A stretch of DNA of 64,000 bases from Alloprevotella sp. (GCA_017471505.1 JAFUTC010000001.1:1-64000); one strand, 5' to 3'; shown: positions 16,079-25,984, numbered from the stretch's first letter. Numbers and translations: made by a program. The notes: generated by a model from the letters alone, not told the origin.

Positions 16079-17041
16079 CTATGCCTTCCTGCCCCACAAC
16101 GATTCCACATACTGCCACAATACGGCCTTTGCAGAAGAATCGACGGGAAGTTGCTCCATGTCGCTATGCGCCGCATCGAAAAGACGATTGATTTCGTCGG
16201 TACAGAGGTCGGCAATATGCAACTCGTTATAGAGGGCAAGCACTCCCTTGACCTTTGCCTCGTCGTCAGCCTCGTCGCAGAGCAGCCGTTGCAGTTCGGT
16301 CCGCTGCACGCTATCGGCTCGTTCGAACGCATTGATGAGCAAAAAGGTTTTCTTACCCTCGCGAATGTCGCCGCCTATGGCCTTTCCGAAAATGTCGCTG
16401 TTGCCATAGCAGTCGAGATAGTCGTCTTGCAATTGGAAAGCCAGTCCGAGATGGATGCCTAAGTCGTAGAGCGATTGCCAATGGGATTCAGGTGCATCGG
16501 CCAACATGGCGCCGCACTGCAATGCGCAGGCCAGCAGCACTGCCGTCTTCAGCCGAATCATCTCCATATATTCGGCCACGCTCACATTGTTGCGCTGCTC
16601 GAAATCCATATCGTATTGCTGTCCCTCACAAATCTCGCGCATCGTCCGACTGCACAGCGCAACGACTTCCTTGGCATGCGGACCACGAGCCTTGGCCACC
16701 TGCGCCATAGCCTCGATGAGCATGACGTCGCCAGAGAGTATGGCCGTGTTTTCGTTCCATTTCTTCCATACTGTAGGCTCGCCTCGGCGCACAAGTGCCC
16801 GATCCATCACATCGTCGTGAAGCAACGTGTGATTGTGATAAGTCTCAAGACCCACAGCCACGGGCAATGCCTCCTCCCAATCGATGCGATACATGGCGTA
16901 TGCTTGCAACAGCAGCAGCGGACGCATGCGCTTGCCGCCCATGCCAAGCGCGTAGCGCATGGGGTCGTATAGTCCGGCCGGACTGGAAGGTGCCAACTGT
17001 GCCAGGCTCTCTTCAAGCCGACGAAGCATCTGTTCTTTCAT
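16079..17041 (-). CDS. Polyprenyl (geranylgeranyl/farnesyl-type) diphosphate synthase
   Basis: 320 residues. It elongates isoprenoid diphosphates by adding isopentenyl diphosphate. The first Asp-rich motif is LLHDDVMD (with RRGEPTVW after it) and the second is QLQDDYLDCYG. GGKRMRPLLLL near residue 35 binds the substrate phosphates. Product length cannot be predicted safely from the sequence. It starts 15 bases after porQ and is likely in the same transcript. Confidence 0.9.
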   Translation of the reverse strand: MKEQMLRRLEESLAQLAPSSPAGLYDPMRYALGMGGKRMRPLLLLQAYAMYRIDWEEALPVAVGLETYHNHTLLHDDVMDRALVRRGEPTVWKKWNENTAILSGDVMLIEAMAQVAKARGPHAKEVVALCSRTMREICEGQQYDMDFEQRNNVSVAEYMEMIRLKTAVLLACALQCGAMLADAPESHWQSLYDLGIHLGLAFQLQDDYLDCYGNSDIFGKAIGGDIREGKKTFLLINAFERADSVQRTELQRLLCDEADDEAKVKGVLALYNELHIADLCTDEINRLFDAAHSDMEQLPVDSSAKAVLWQYVESLWGRKA

Positions 17042-17056
17042 GACGAACGCTTCTGT

Positions 17057-18046
17057 TTATTTGCTGAACGAATAGGCCAGGTTAACATGGAACCCGTTTG
17101 TGCTCACATGGTAGCGGGCATAGGACAAACCAATCTTGAATTTCTTCACAGAGATGCCGGCGCCACAAGTCAGACCCGCAAACTTTGAAGCATCAGCCGA
17201 CTTGAGTTCGTAGCCGCGACGGAAGTTGTAGCCGACAGAAAGATAGAAGTTCTTAGTCGGCATAATATCGAGACCCAAGATTAAGTGGTTCAAAATCATC
17301 TGACCTGCCTTAATCTTCTGCACGTCAGAGGGATGGTAATAGTCGGAAGTCTTCCAGCGCGTCAGGTCGGTGGCCAGCACGTGGAAGCGTATGGGCAAGT
17401 GGGCAAAGCCTTTCGACACGCCCAACTGAAGCATGAAAGGCAGATGGAGCATCTCGCCGTCGTAGAAACTCTTTACTTGTGCACCTGCGTTTCTGAAGGT
17501 AAGGGATGCGCTGAAGTCTTTATCTTCGTCGTAGTAGTTGAGGCCGACATCGACACCTAAGGCAAACGAGTTGTAGCCACCATACGATTGCGACGTCATC
17601 TTGAGCGACGCACCGCCTACAAAGCGTTCCGAAAGCACATAACTGTAGCCCAGGCCGACCACAATGTCCTTTGCGTGGACCGTGCCGACCACGTTGCCCA
17701 GTTCATCGGTCTCTTCCATGCTTCCATAGTTCATCATCTGCACGCCAATAGCGGCCGTGTGGCGATTACCGAAGCCCTTGACAAATTGTGCGCCCATGAA
17801 CTGTGTCTTATGGCCGTATGTCATAAAATCAAGGCCAAGACTGTTGTCACTGACCGACGACAGCAATGCCGGATTGGTCCATCCAATGGCCGGATTGTCT
17901 TCTATCAGTGTAATATTATCGCCACCCAGCGCAGACACATGCGACGAAACGGGAAGCCTCAGTACATCGTAAGAAGCAGTTGAGTGCTGCGCCATCAGAG
18001 GAAGGCACAGAATCAAAAAACATGAAAAGAGAAACGCTTTTTTCAT
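17057..18046 (-). CDS. porQ: Type IX secretion system protein PorQ
   Basis: 329 residues from ATG 18046. A signal peptide (LFSCFLILCLPLMAQ) leads into an outer-membrane beta-barrel-type protein with the PorQ signature SSHVSALGGDNITLIEDNPAIG and WTNPALL. The end FHVNLAYSFSK is a typical last barrel strand. PorQ is needed with PorU, PorV and PorZ for attachment of T9SS cargo at the cell surface. Its location next to cmk and ispH agrees with gene order in other Bacteroidetes. Secreted proteins in this window with T9SS-like tails are likely clients. Confidence 0.92.
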   Translation of the reverse strand: MKKAFLFSCFLILCLPLMAQHSTASYDVLRLPVSSHVSALGGDNITLIEDNPAIGWTNPALLSSVSDNSLGLDFMTYGHKTQFMGAQFVKGFGNRHTAAIGVQMMNYGSMEETDELGNVVGTVHAKDIVVGLGYSYVLSERFVGGASLKMTSQSYGGYNSFALGVDVGLNYYDEDKDFSASLTFRNAGAQVKSFYDGEMLHLPFMLQLGVSKGFAHLPIRFHVLATDLTRWKTSDYYHPSDVQKIKAGQMILNHLILGLDIMPTKNFYLSVGYNFRRGYELKSADASKFAGLTCGAGISVKKFKIGLSYARYHVSTNGFHVNLAYSFSK

Positions 18047-18202
18047 TACTTTAACCAAATTTGACTTCAAAGGTAGAATTAAATTATATTTTGACCTTAC
18101 TTTTGTAGCGGAAAAGTAAACTTTAACTACTTTCGGGCATAAGTATCCGACCTTTACAAGCCTCTCACTATTGCCTCTTTCCGCTACTCACCGACTGCCG
18201 CA

Positions 18203-19003
18203 ATGTATCTACACGACCTGACGTCAGAAGAATGGTGCAACCTTGTCTTCGAAGGCAAGAACAAGGAGTATGGTGCCTATGTGCTGCGCCGCAAGGCTGC
18301 AAAGCGCTACCATCGGTCCATGCTCATTGCCGGCGGCATATTCCTGCTGTTCGGCCTGACGCTGTTTGTGGCCAGCAAGATAGTCGAGCAGCGGCTTCGC
18401 GAGGCGATGAAAGAAGTTACAGCCTTTGCCAAGATGAAATCGTGGGAGGCCGAGCAAGACAAGACCTTGAAGGTGATTGCCGCAGGGCGCCGGGTGCCCA
18501 AAGCCAAAGAGCCCGAGCCGCAAGAAACGGCTGTTCCCGAAGTGACCGACGAAGAAGTCGTTGAGGTTTTCGGTGGAACCGGCGACAAGTCGGCACCTCT
18601 CGAAGCCGAAACCGCTGAGGCCGAAGCACCCAACGATACCGTCTACAACGCCGACCGTACAGATTTGCCCGACCAAGGTCAATTGCTCACGCCCACCCAA
18701 GTAGTGGAAGAGATGCCGCAGTATCCGGGCGGAATCGAGGCGCTGGTTCGTTTCTTCGACCAGGAAATCAGCTATCCGCCCTCCCTTGTCCGCAAAAAGG
18801 TTACGGGCGACATGGAAGTAAGTTTTTATGTCGACAAAGAAGGCAATGTCATTGAGCCGTATGTCAGCAAATCGTTCAACCGAGTGCTCGACCGTGAAGC
18901 CCTGGAAGCCTGCAAGAAAATGCCCCGATGGACTCCCGGAAAAAAAGACGGCAAGGTGTCAGTTGTCCACGTAACTGTACCGATTAAATTCTGTATCAAT
19001 TAA
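18203..19003 (+). CDS. tonB: Energy transducer TonB
   Basis: 266 residues. Short cytoplasmic start, one transmembrane helix (about 39-60, MLIAGGIFLLFGLTLFVASK), a proline/acid-rich periplasmic spacer, and a C-terminal TonB domain with YPPSLVRKKVTGDMEVSFYVDKEG (key parts: YPPSLV, FYVDKEGNV, MPRWTPGKKDGK). It passes proton-motive force to TonB-dependent receptors such as the one at 26.0-28.4 kb. A TACTTTTG -7 box lies at 18098-18105. The cmk gene starts 11 bases after it. Confidence 0.93.
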   Translation: MYLHDLTSEEWCNLVFEGKNKEYGAYVLRRKAAKRYHRSMLIAGGIFLLFGLTLFVASKIVEQRLREAMKEVTAFAKMKSWEAEQDKTLKVIAAGRRVPKAKEPEPQETAVPEVTDEEVVEVFGGTGDKSAPLEAETAEAEAPNDTVYNADRTDLPDQGQLLTPTQVVEEMPQYPGGIEALVRFFDQEISYPPSLVRKKVTGDMEVSFYVDKEGNVIEPYVSKSFNRVLDREALEACKKMPRWTPGKKDGKVSVVHVTVPIKFCIN

Positions 19004-19013
19004 AACCGCAATT

Positions 19014-19745
19014 ATGCATAACTCCAACCAACCCATAAAGATAATCGTCGCTATCGACGGCCATTCGTCGTGCGGCAAAAGCACCATGGCCAAGGCCCTT
19101 GCCCGCCGGGCCGACTACATATATGTGGACACGGGCGCCATGTACCGTGCTGTCACTCTCTTTGCGCTTCGCCACGCCACCAACGAAGAAGGACAGTTGC
19201 AGCCCGACCTGCTCGAGCAGCGCATAGACGAAATCGAGATTGCTTTTCAGAAAGATTTCGAAACGGGACTTCCACAAACCTATTTGTGCGGCGAAAACGT
19301 GGAGCGGGCTATCCGAGGCCTCGAAGTGTCGCAACGAGTGAGCGAGGTGTCGGCACTTCCCTTCGTACGCCTTAAACTGACGCAGCAACAGCAGCAGATG
19401 GGACTGAAAAAAGGCATTGTGATGGACGGACGCGATATTGGCACAGCCGTCTTTCCTAATGCCGAACTGAAAGTGTTCGTCACAGCCAGCGCCGAAGTGC
19501 GTGCTCAGCGTCGCTACGACGAACTGCTGCACAAAGGCCAAGAAGCATCCTACGACGACATCCTTAAAAACGTAGTGGAACGCGACTATCTCGACTCGCA
19601 CCGAGAACTAAATCCGCTGCGCCAGGCTCCCGACGCGCTGGTGCTCGACAATAGCTACATGAGCATCGAAGAAGAAAACGAATGGCTTTGGGATGCCTTC
19701 CAACAGGCACTTGCCAAGGCTCAAGACTCCTGTCTGGACGAATGA
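19014..19745 (+). CDS. cmk: Cytidylate kinase
   Basis: 243 residues. It makes CDP/dCDP from CMP/dCMP. The P-loop is DGHSSCGKSTMAK; the nucleoside part has YVDTGAMYRAVTLFAL and MDGRDIGTAVFPNA, all cmk signatures. The C-terminal RDYLDSHRELNPLRQAPDALVLDNS is typical (REL/PL/D motif). It overlaps ispH by four bases (ATGA), so the two are translationally coupled, as in many Bacteroidales. Confidence 0.95.
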   Translation: MHNSNQPIKIIVAIDGHSSCGKSTMAKALARRADYIYVDTGAMYRAVTLFALRHATNEEGQLQPDLLEQRIDEIEIAFQKDFETGLPQTYLCGENVERAIRGLEVSQRVSEVSALPFVRLKLTQQQQQMGLKKGIVMDGRDIGTAVFPNAELKVFVTASAEVRAQRRYDELLHKGQEASYDDILKNVVERDYLDSHRELNPLRQAPDALVLDNSYMSIEEENEWLWDAFQQALAKAQDSCLDE

Positions 19746-20593
19746 AAATAGAGATTGACCGAAAATCGGGATTCTGCCACGGAGTGACGTCAGCCATCCG
19801 CAAGGCCGAGCAAGAACTGGCGCGAGGCGAACGGCTATACTGTCTGGGCGATATCGTACATAACGACCGCGAAGTAGAGCGGCTCCACTCGATGGGACTT
19901 ATCACCATCAACCACAACGCCTTCGGACAACTCAAACAGGCCAAGGTGTTGTTTCGCGCCCATGGCGAACCGCCTGCCACCTATCAGATTGCGACGAAAA
20001 ACCAGGTCGAACTGGTCGACGCCACCTGTCCGGTGGTGCTGCAACTACAGCGCCGTGTCAAGCAAGTCTATTTCAACAATTCGGAGGCGCAGGTAGCCAT
20101 CTTCGGCAAGCCTGGACATGCCGAGGTGGTGGGACTCGTAGGCCAGACCAACGGACATGCCATCGTATTGCAAAATGTGCAGGAAGCCGACCAACTTGAT
20201 TTCCGCCGCGACATCTATCTGTTTTCGCAGACCACTATGCCGCTCGATGGCTTTCACGCGCTCATCGACTACATTACTGCCCACATCGAAGAACCCGCCA
20301 CCTTCCACTATTTCGACACCATATGCCGACAGGTCATCAACCGAGTGCCCAACATCCGCGAGTTTGCCAGTCGGCACGACGTCATATTGTTTGTGGCAGG
20401 CATGAAGAGCTCGAACGGCAAAATGCTCTTCGAGGCCGCCAAGCAGGTAAACCCGCGCACCTACCTCATCGACTCACCGGCCGACATTGACCGCCAATGG
20501 TTTCAGGCGGCCGACTCCGTGGGCATTTGCGGAGCCACATCGACGCCCACATGGCTCATGGAGCAATGTCGCGACGTGGTAGCAAAATTCTGA
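19742..20593 (+). CDS. ispH: 4-hydroxy-3-methylbut-2-enyl diphosphate reductase
   Basis: 283 residues. It performs the last step of the MEP isoprenoid pathway, giving IPP and DMAPP, and thus feeds the polyprenyl synthase encoded nearby. The three Fe-S cysteines are in GFCHGVTSAI, VDATCPVV and SVGICGATSTP. Other signatures are HGEPP and KPGHAEVVGL. ATG 19742 overlaps the cmk stop. Confidence 0.96.
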   Translation: MKIEIDRKSGFCHGVTSAIRKAEQELARGERLYCLGDIVHNDREVERLHSMGLITINHNAFGQLKQAKVLFRAHGEPPATYQIATKNQVELVDATCPVVLQLQRRVKQVYFNNSEAQVAIFGKPGHAEVVGLVGQTNGHAIVLQNVQEADQLDFRRDIYLFSQTTMPLDGFHALIDYITAHIEEPATFHYFDTICRQVINRVPNIREFASRHDVILFVAGMKSSNGKMLFEAAKQVNPRTYLIDSPADIDRQWFQAADSVGICGATSTPTWLMEQCRDVVAKF

Positions 20594-20679
20594 ACAGAAA
20601 GCCCCGCACGCACCTGCTGTCGCCACGGCCGACACAATAAATAATAGGGTCAAAGGCTCTCCGCGTCAAATTATTGTTA

Positions 20680-20687
20680 TACTTTTG
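20680..20687 (+). promoter_or_regulatory. -7 box of topA promoter
   Basis: TACTTTTG, 26 bases before the topA ATG; no clear -33 element. Confidence 0.5.
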
Positions 20688-20713
20688 CCCCCCGAAAAGA
20701 TAAAAAACGAATT

Positions 20714-23047
20714 ATGCAGAAGAATCTGGTCATTGTCGAGTCTCCCGCAAAAGCCAAGACCATTGAGCGTTTTCTCGGAAAAGATTATAAGGTCATGTCG
20801 AGTTTCGGACATATCCGCGACTTGAAAAAGAAGAATTTTGGAATTGACCTTAAATCGTTCGAGCCACAATATGAAATTGCCGACGACAAGCAACATGTCG
20901 TCCACGAACTCCAACAACTGGCAAAAAAAGCCGAAACCGTATGGCTGGCTTCCGATGAAGACCGCGAAGGAGAAGCCATTTCGTGGCATTTGGCCGAAGT
21001 CTTGAACCTCAACCCTAAGGTTGCCCATCGCATTGTCTTTCACGAAATCACCAAGCCCGCCATTCTCCACGCCATTGAGCATCCGCGCCACATCGACCTC
21101 AATCTGGTCGATGCACAGCAGGCTCGTCGCGTGCTCGACCGCCTGGTAGGTTTTAAACTGTCGCCCATTCTATGGAAGCGCATCCGTCCGGCGCTCTCGG
21201 CCGGCCGTGTTCAAAGCGTGGCCGTCCGACTCATCGTGGAGCGCGAGCGTGAAATCCAGCAATTCCAATCGGTTGAGTCCTACAGCGTCAGTGCTATCTT
21301 CCAGCCCGACGGACTGAACGACCAGACGCTCCTTAAAGCCACTCTGCACAACTCGTTTAAGACCCTCGAAGAGGCTCGCCTGTTTGTAGAGGACTGTCGC
21401 AATGCCGCCTTCCAAGTAAAAAGCATCACGCAGAAGCCCATCCACCGCACGCCGGCACCTCCCTTCACCACCTCTACCCTACAGCAAGAAGCCGCACGCC
21501 GCTTGGGATTTCCCGTGGCACAGACCATGCGCGTGGCGCAAGCCCTCTACGAGAGCGGACTAATCACCTACATGCGTACCGACTCTATGAACCTGTCGGA
21601 GTTCTGCCTGAACAACTGCGCAAAGGTCATTGAAGAAACCGCCGGCAAGCGCTATCACAAGCGCCGCCATTATCATACGCACGCAAAGGGCGCACAAGAG
21701 GCTCACGAAGCCATTCGCCCCACCAACATGGACCTTACCACCATCAAAGGAACCGCACAAGAGAAGCGACTCTACGAACTTATCTGGAAGCGCACCCTTG
21801 CCTGCCAGATGGCCGATGCTGAAATCGAACGCACGCAGGTTGACATATGCCTCGACAACCGAGAAGAATGCTTCGGTGCCAGTGGCGACGTGGTAAAGTT
21901 CGACGGATTCCTCCGCGTATATATGGATGTGCAGTCCGACGACGAACAAAAAGAACCGACGTCTACACTTCCCACCTTGCACGAAGGACAAAGCCTCGAG
22001 CGCAAGGAGATTGTAGCCCGACAGCGCTTTTCAGCAGCCCCGCAACGCTATAACGAAGCCTCGCTGGTGCACAAGCTGGAAGAATTGGGTATAGGTCGTC
22101 CTTCAACCTACGCGCCCACCATCTCGACAATACAGCAGCGCGAATACGTGCAACGCGGCGACACCGAGGCACAAAAGCGCAAGTGCAACGTGCTTACGCT
22201 CAAAACCAACCGCATCACGGAGAGCCACCCTGCCGAGTCTTTCGGACAAGAGCGCAACCGCCTGCTGCCCACCGACACGGGTATCATCGTCAACGACTTC
22301 CTGATGGAATATTTCCCCGACATACTCGACTACAACTTCACTGCACATATAGAGAAGGACTTCGATAACGTGGCCGACGGAAAGACCAATTGGAAGAAAC
22401 TGATTAAAGACTTCTATGCCAAGTTTGAACCACAGGTGGAGCACACGCTCAGCAAGAAGACCGAACACCGCATAGGCGAACGCTTCCTCGGAACCGACCC
22501 GAAGACAGGTCGCCAGGTGAGCGTGAAGATCGGCCGCTTCGGACCGATGGTTCAGATAGGCACCGCCGACGACAACGATAAGCCGCGCTTTGCTTCGTTG
22601 GGCAAAGGACAGCGCATTGATAGCATTTCGCTCGACGAGGCACTTGAACTGTTCAAGTTGCCTGCCGTGCTCGGCGACTACGAGGGCAAGCCCGTCAGTG
22701 TGAATATCGGCAAGTTCGGCCCGTATGTGATGCACGACGGCATCTTTGCCTCCGTGCCCAAAGGCACCGACCCCCACAGCATCAGCCTTGACGAAGCCGT
22801 GGCCCTGCTTGTGGAAAAGCGCTCGAACGAGCAGAAAAAACTGCTTCGCACTATTCCCGAGATGGACGGTCTTGAGATTCTGAACGGACGCTTTGGCCCC
22901 TATCTCAAATACCAAGGCAAGAATTTCCGCCTCACCAAGCAACAGCGCGAGCATGTCGATGCACTCACCGCCGACGACTGCCGCAAGATAATAGAGGCTC
23001 AGGCTACCACCGAAAAGGCCGCGCCTCGCCGCCGGCGCAAACAATGA
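20714..23047 (+). CDS. topA: DNA topoisomerase I
   Basis: 777 residues. Relaxes negative supercoils by single-strand passage. The TOPRIM metal residues are E9 (VIVESPAKAKT) and D81/D83 (SDEDREGEA). The catalytic tyrosine is Y286 in LITYMRTDS. The C-terminus has several topoisomerase C-terminal repeats with GRFGPMVQIG, GKFGPYVMHDG and GRFGPYLKYQG, and ends in a basic RRRRK tail; no zinc-finger cysteines are present, as in other Bacteroidetes TopA. Overlaps aroK by four bases. Confidence 0.96.
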   Translation: MQKNLVIVESPAKAKTIERFLGKDYKVMSSFGHIRDLKKKNFGIDLKSFEPQYEIADDKQHVVHELQQLAKKAETVWLASDEDREGEAISWHLAEVLNLNPKVAHRIVFHEITKPAILHAIEHPRHIDLNLVDAQQARRVLDRLVGFKLSPILWKRIRPALSAGRVQSVAVRLIVEREREIQQFQSVESYSVSAIFQPDGLNDQTLLKATLHNSFKTLEEARLFVEDCRNAAFQVKSITQKPIHRTPAPPFTTSTLQQEAARRLGFPVAQTMRVAQALYESGLITYMRTDSMNLSEFCLNNCAKVIEETAGKRYHKRRHYHTHAKGAQEAHEAIRPTNMDLTTIKGTAQEKRLYELIWKRTLACQMADAEIERTQVDICLDNREECFGASGDVVKFDGFLRVYMDVQSDDEQKEPTSTLPTLHEGQSLERKEIVARQRFSAAPQRYNEASLVHKLEELGIGRPSTYAPTISTIQQREYVQRGDTEAQKRKCNVLTLKTNRITESHPAESFGQERNRLLPTDTGIIVNDFLMEYFPDILDYNFTAHIEKDFDNVADGKTNWKKLIKDFYAKFEPQVEHTLSKKTEHRIGERFLGTDPKTGRQVSVKIGRFGPMVQIGTADDNDKPRFASLGKGQRIDSISLDEALELFKLPAVLGDYEGKPVSVNIGKFGPYVMHDGIFASVPKGTDPHSISLDEAVALLVEKRSNEQKKLLRTIPEMDGLEILNGRFGPYLKYQGKNFRLTKQQREHVDALTADDCRKIIEAQATTEKAAPRRRRKQ

Positions 23048-23577
23048 AGAGCATTGCCATCATAGGCTACATGTGTGCCGGCAAGACTTTTGTCGGCAGA
23101 GAACTGGCACGCCTACGCGGACAGATGTTCTACGACCTCGACTGGTATATCGAACACCGCTACCGCAAGAAGATTTCCGACATTTTTGCCGAGGAAGGCG
23201 AGGAAGGCTTTCGGAAAAAGGAGCGCAGCATGCTCCACGAGGTGGCTTGCTTTGAGGACGTAGTGCTCAGTTGCGGTGGTGGAACGCCGTGCTACTATGA
23301 CAACATCGACTTTCTCAATGCCCAGTGCCAGACGTTCTATATGCGTGCCTCGGCCGATACGCTTTTCGAGCATTTCAAGATGAGTAAGGCCACGCGTCCT
23401 ATGGTGGCCGGGAAGAAGGACGATGAACTGCGTGCGCTCATCGCCGAGCAGTTGCAGGTGCGCGAGCCTTTCTACCTGAAGGCACAGCACGTGATTGACA
23501 TCAACCCTTTGGGGTCGGCCGAACTTGTAAGGCAGACCGCCGAAATCATACAAGAAATCGCAGCAACCAGCGAATAG
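23044..23577 (+). CDS. aroK: Shikimate kinase
   Basis: 177 residues. Phosphorylates shikimate in aromatic amino acid synthesis; aroA for the next step is at 42.1 kb. P-loop GYMCAGKT (8-15), shikimate-binding DLDWYIEHR and the CGGGTPCYY segment are present. It overlaps the topA stop (ATGA), so the two are coupled. Its last codons form the 5' arm of a terminator. Confidence 0.93.
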   Translation: MKSIAIIGYMCAGKTFVGRELARLRGQMFYDLDWYIEHRYRKKISDIFAEEGEEGFRKKERSMLHEVACFEDVVLSCGGGTPCYYDNIDFLNAQCQTFYMRASADTLFEHFKMSKATRPMVAGKKDDELRALIAEQLQVREPFYLKAQHVIDINPLGSAELVRQTAEIIQEIAATSE

Positions 23578-23599
23578 CCGATTGCTGCGATTCTTTTTT
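23556..23599 (+). terminator. Terminator of the topA-aroK transcript
   Basis: AATCGCAGCAA (23556-23566) pairs perfectly with TTGCTGCGATT (23582-23592), followed by CTTTTTT. The 5' arm lies inside the aroK coding sequence. Confidence 0.85.
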
Positions 23600-23622
23600 C
23601 ATTCGATGCTATAGGCGCGTGT

Positions 23623-25515
23623 CTATTCGAGATAGGTGTAGCCGTAGAGGCCAGCGCGATAGTTGGAGATAAACTCCTTGCCTTCCTCCACGGTAATCTT
23701 CTTTTCGGCCACGGCCTTACCCACCCATGTTTCCAGACGGCGCACCAGGCGCTTCGGGTCGTACTGCACGTATTCAAGTACGTCGGCCACGGTTTCGCCA
23801 TCGATGGCTTTGTCGATGGTATAAGAGTCGTCGTCCACCGAGATATGCACGGCGTTAGTATCGCCGAACAGGTTGTGCATGTTGCCGAGAATTTCCTGAT
23901 AGGCACCCACCAGGAACACTGCGATATAATAGTGTTCGCCGGTCTTCACCTCGTGCAGGGGCAGATACGAGGTCTGATGGCCGTTGTTCACATAGGCCAG
24001 CACTTTTCCATCGCTGTCGCAGGTGATATCTTGGAGGGTTGCGCTGCGAGTGGGGCGTTCGTTGAGCCGGGCAATGGGCATGATGGGGAAAACCTGGTCG
24101 ATTCCCCACGAATCAGGCAGCGACTGGAAGAGCGAGAAGTTGCAGAAATACTTGTCTGCCATCATTTTGTCGATATTCCTGAGTTCGTCGGGCACATGTT
24201 TCTGGTGGTGAACCAGTTCGCTGACTTCGTGAGTCACGCTCCAATAGAGTCGTTCGATTTGTGCGCGGGTCTTGAGGTCAAGCAAGCCCATTCGGAACAG
24301 GTCGAGGGCTTCCTCGCGGATGTCTTCGGCGTCGTGCCAGTCTTCAAGCATCGACCGCGGCGACATCTTATCCCATATCTCGGTAAGGTCGCGCACGAGT
24401 TGGTGGTCTTCGGGCGATGCCTCGAAATCTTCGTCCATGCGGGCCGGACTGACGCTTTCCATCACGTCGAGAATAAGTACGCTGTGGTGAGCCGTAAGGC
24501 TTCGGCCACACTCTGTAATGATGTTCGGATGAGGAATGTTGTTTTTCTTGGCAGCCTCGACAAACGTATAGACGCAGTCGTTGACATACTCTTGAATGCT
24601 ATAGTTCACGCTGCTTTCCGAGTTCGACGAGCGCGTGCCGTCGTAGTCTACGCCCAGGCCACCGCCGCAATCGACAAACTGAATATCGCATCCCATGGAA
24701 CGCAACTGCACGTAGAACTGTGCAGCCTCGCGCAGGGCGGTAGAAATACGGCGTATCTTGGTTATCTGGCTGCCAATGTGGAAGTGGATAAGGCGCAGGC
24801 AGTCGCGCATATGCATCTTGTCGAGCAGTTCGAGGGCTTCGAGCAGTTCGGCAGAAGTAAGTCCGAACTTCGAGGCGTCGCCGCCGCTCTCTTCCCACTT
24901 GCCGGCGCCGCTGGCAGCCAGTTTGATGCGCACGCCCAGGTTGGGCTTCACCCCGAGTTTATCGGCCGTGCGGGCAATAATGGCCAACTCGGGCAGTTTC
25001 TCGATGACCAGGAATACACGCTTACCCATCTTCTGCGCCAGCAGGGCCAGTTCGATATAATTCTGGTCCTTGTGGCCATTGCAAATGATGAGGCTGTCGC
25101 TGTCCATATTGGTGGCGAGCACGGCATGCAGTTCGGGCTTCGAACCGCACTCCAGGCCGAGGTTATACTTCTTGCCGTGGCTGATAAGTTCTTCCACGAC
25201 GGGACGAACCTGATTGACCTTGATGGGATAGATGATGAAGTGCTCGGCCTGATAGTCGTACGACTTGGCAGCCACGTCGAAGCACGCGGCCGTCTTCTCA
25301 ATCCGGTTGTTCAGAATATCAGGAAAACGCAGCAGCACGGGAGCCGTGATATCGCGCTCCGCCAATTCGTCGACTACGTCTTTCAAGTCCACTTCCACCC
25401 CATTCTTTCGGGGCGTTACATAGGCGTGTCCCTTCTGGTTGATACCAAAATAGTTCACGCCCCAACCTTTTACTCCATAGAGTTCCTCGGAGTCTTCAAT
25501 GCGCCATTTCTTCAT
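23623..25515 (-). CDS. speA: Biosynthetic arginine decarboxylase
   Basis: 630 residues. Makes agmatine from arginine, the first step of polyamine synthesis. It is a large fold-III PLP decarboxylase. The PLP lysine is K99 in IYPIKVNQ. Other signatures are ECGSKPEL, FHIGSQI, VDCGGGLGVDYDG, ITECGRSLTAHHSV and the C-terminal FLVGAYQEILGNMHNLFGD. It is convergent with topA-aroK. A long antisense open frame on the plus strand is a base-composition shadow. Confidence 0.95.
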   Translation of the reverse strand: MKKWRIEDSEELYGVKGWGVNYFGINQKGHAYVTPRKNGVEVDLKDVVDELAERDITAPVLLRFPDILNNRIEKTAACFDVAAKSYDYQAEHFIIYPIKVNQVRPVVEELISHGKKYNLGLECGSKPELHAVLATNMDSDSLIICNGHKDQNYIELALLAQKMGKRVFLVIEKLPELAIIARTADKLGVKPNLGVRIKLAASGAGKWEESGGDASKFGLTSAELLEALELLDKMHMRDCLRLIHFHIGSQITKIRRISTALREAAQFYVQLRSMGCDIQFVDCGGGLGVDYDGTRSSNSESSVNYSIQEYVNDCVYTFVEAAKKNNIPHPNIITECGRSLTAHHSVLILDVMESVSPARMDEDFEASPEDHQLVRDLTEIWDKMSPRSMLEDWHDAEDIREEALDLFRMGLLDLKTRAQIERLYWSVTHEVSELVHHQKHVPDELRNIDKMMADKYFCNFSLFQSLPDSWGIDQVFPIMPIARLNERPTRSATLQDITCDSDGKVLAYVNNGHQTSYLPLHEVKTGEHYYIAVFLVGAYQEILGNMHNLFGDTNAVHISVDDDSYTIDKAIDGETVADVLEYVQYDPKRLVRRLETWVGKAVAEKKITVEEGKEFISNYRAGLYGYTYLE

Positions 25516-25571
25516 TCGCGGGTCGTAAAGGAAATTTCGAGTGACTAAATGTAGTTGCCTACTTGAAAGGA

Positions 25572-25600
25572 CAAAATTAAGCGAAACAACCTATACGCAA
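25572..25600 (-). promoter_or_regulatory. speA promoter
   Basis: On the minus strand TTG (25600-25598), 18 bases, TAATTTTG (25579-25572), about 57 bases before the speA ATG. Confidence 0.55.
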
Positions 25601-25670
25601 GCGGTTTCACACCACTTTTTTGCTTTTTCATACGCAAATGCCCACTGCAGAACCCGTTTGGCGAAAAACT

Positions 25671-25984
25671 TTGACAACTTGCCGAAAGGTTAAATTATCT
25701 TAAATCCGCCGACAATAGTGCGGCCGGAAAATTGCATAAGGCAATCGGTCCGCACCATAAGCGAACGCAAGAAACCGATTATGGCATAGCAAAATTGCAT
25801 AAGCGGACGGAACAGATTGCATAAGGCGCTGGCGAGCAAAAATACGCGGTTTCATCGGGAAAATCCGCCTATAAACGAAAAGGAAGCAGCCGCAGACTGC
25901 TTCCCTATTGGTACTACGAATTTACAAAAACTTTCCGACCCGTGCAAGGGGCGATTTTGGGCAAAAGTCGGAAAAATGTTGACA
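25671..25984. repeat. Long intergenic repeat element, copy B (contains five 21-bp units)
   Basis: Bounded by TTGACA at 25671 and 25979, as copy A. GGTTAAATTATC is at 25688; 21-bp units at 25732, 25753, 25774, 25795 and 25817; CGCGGTTTCATCG at 25845; hairpin GGAAGCAG/CTGCTTCC near 25880-25903 with TTTT on the minus strand; a minus-strand TTG (25947)-N20-TAAATTCG. Compared with copy A the outer distances are identical (17 on the left, 134 on the right); only the middle is 21 bp longer. It fills the gap between speA and the TonB-dependent receptor gene. Confidence 0.8.

Noticed and set aside
23845..25548. Long antisense open frame opposite speA
   Set aside because: speA is a clear full-length enzyme; the antisense frame has no family features.
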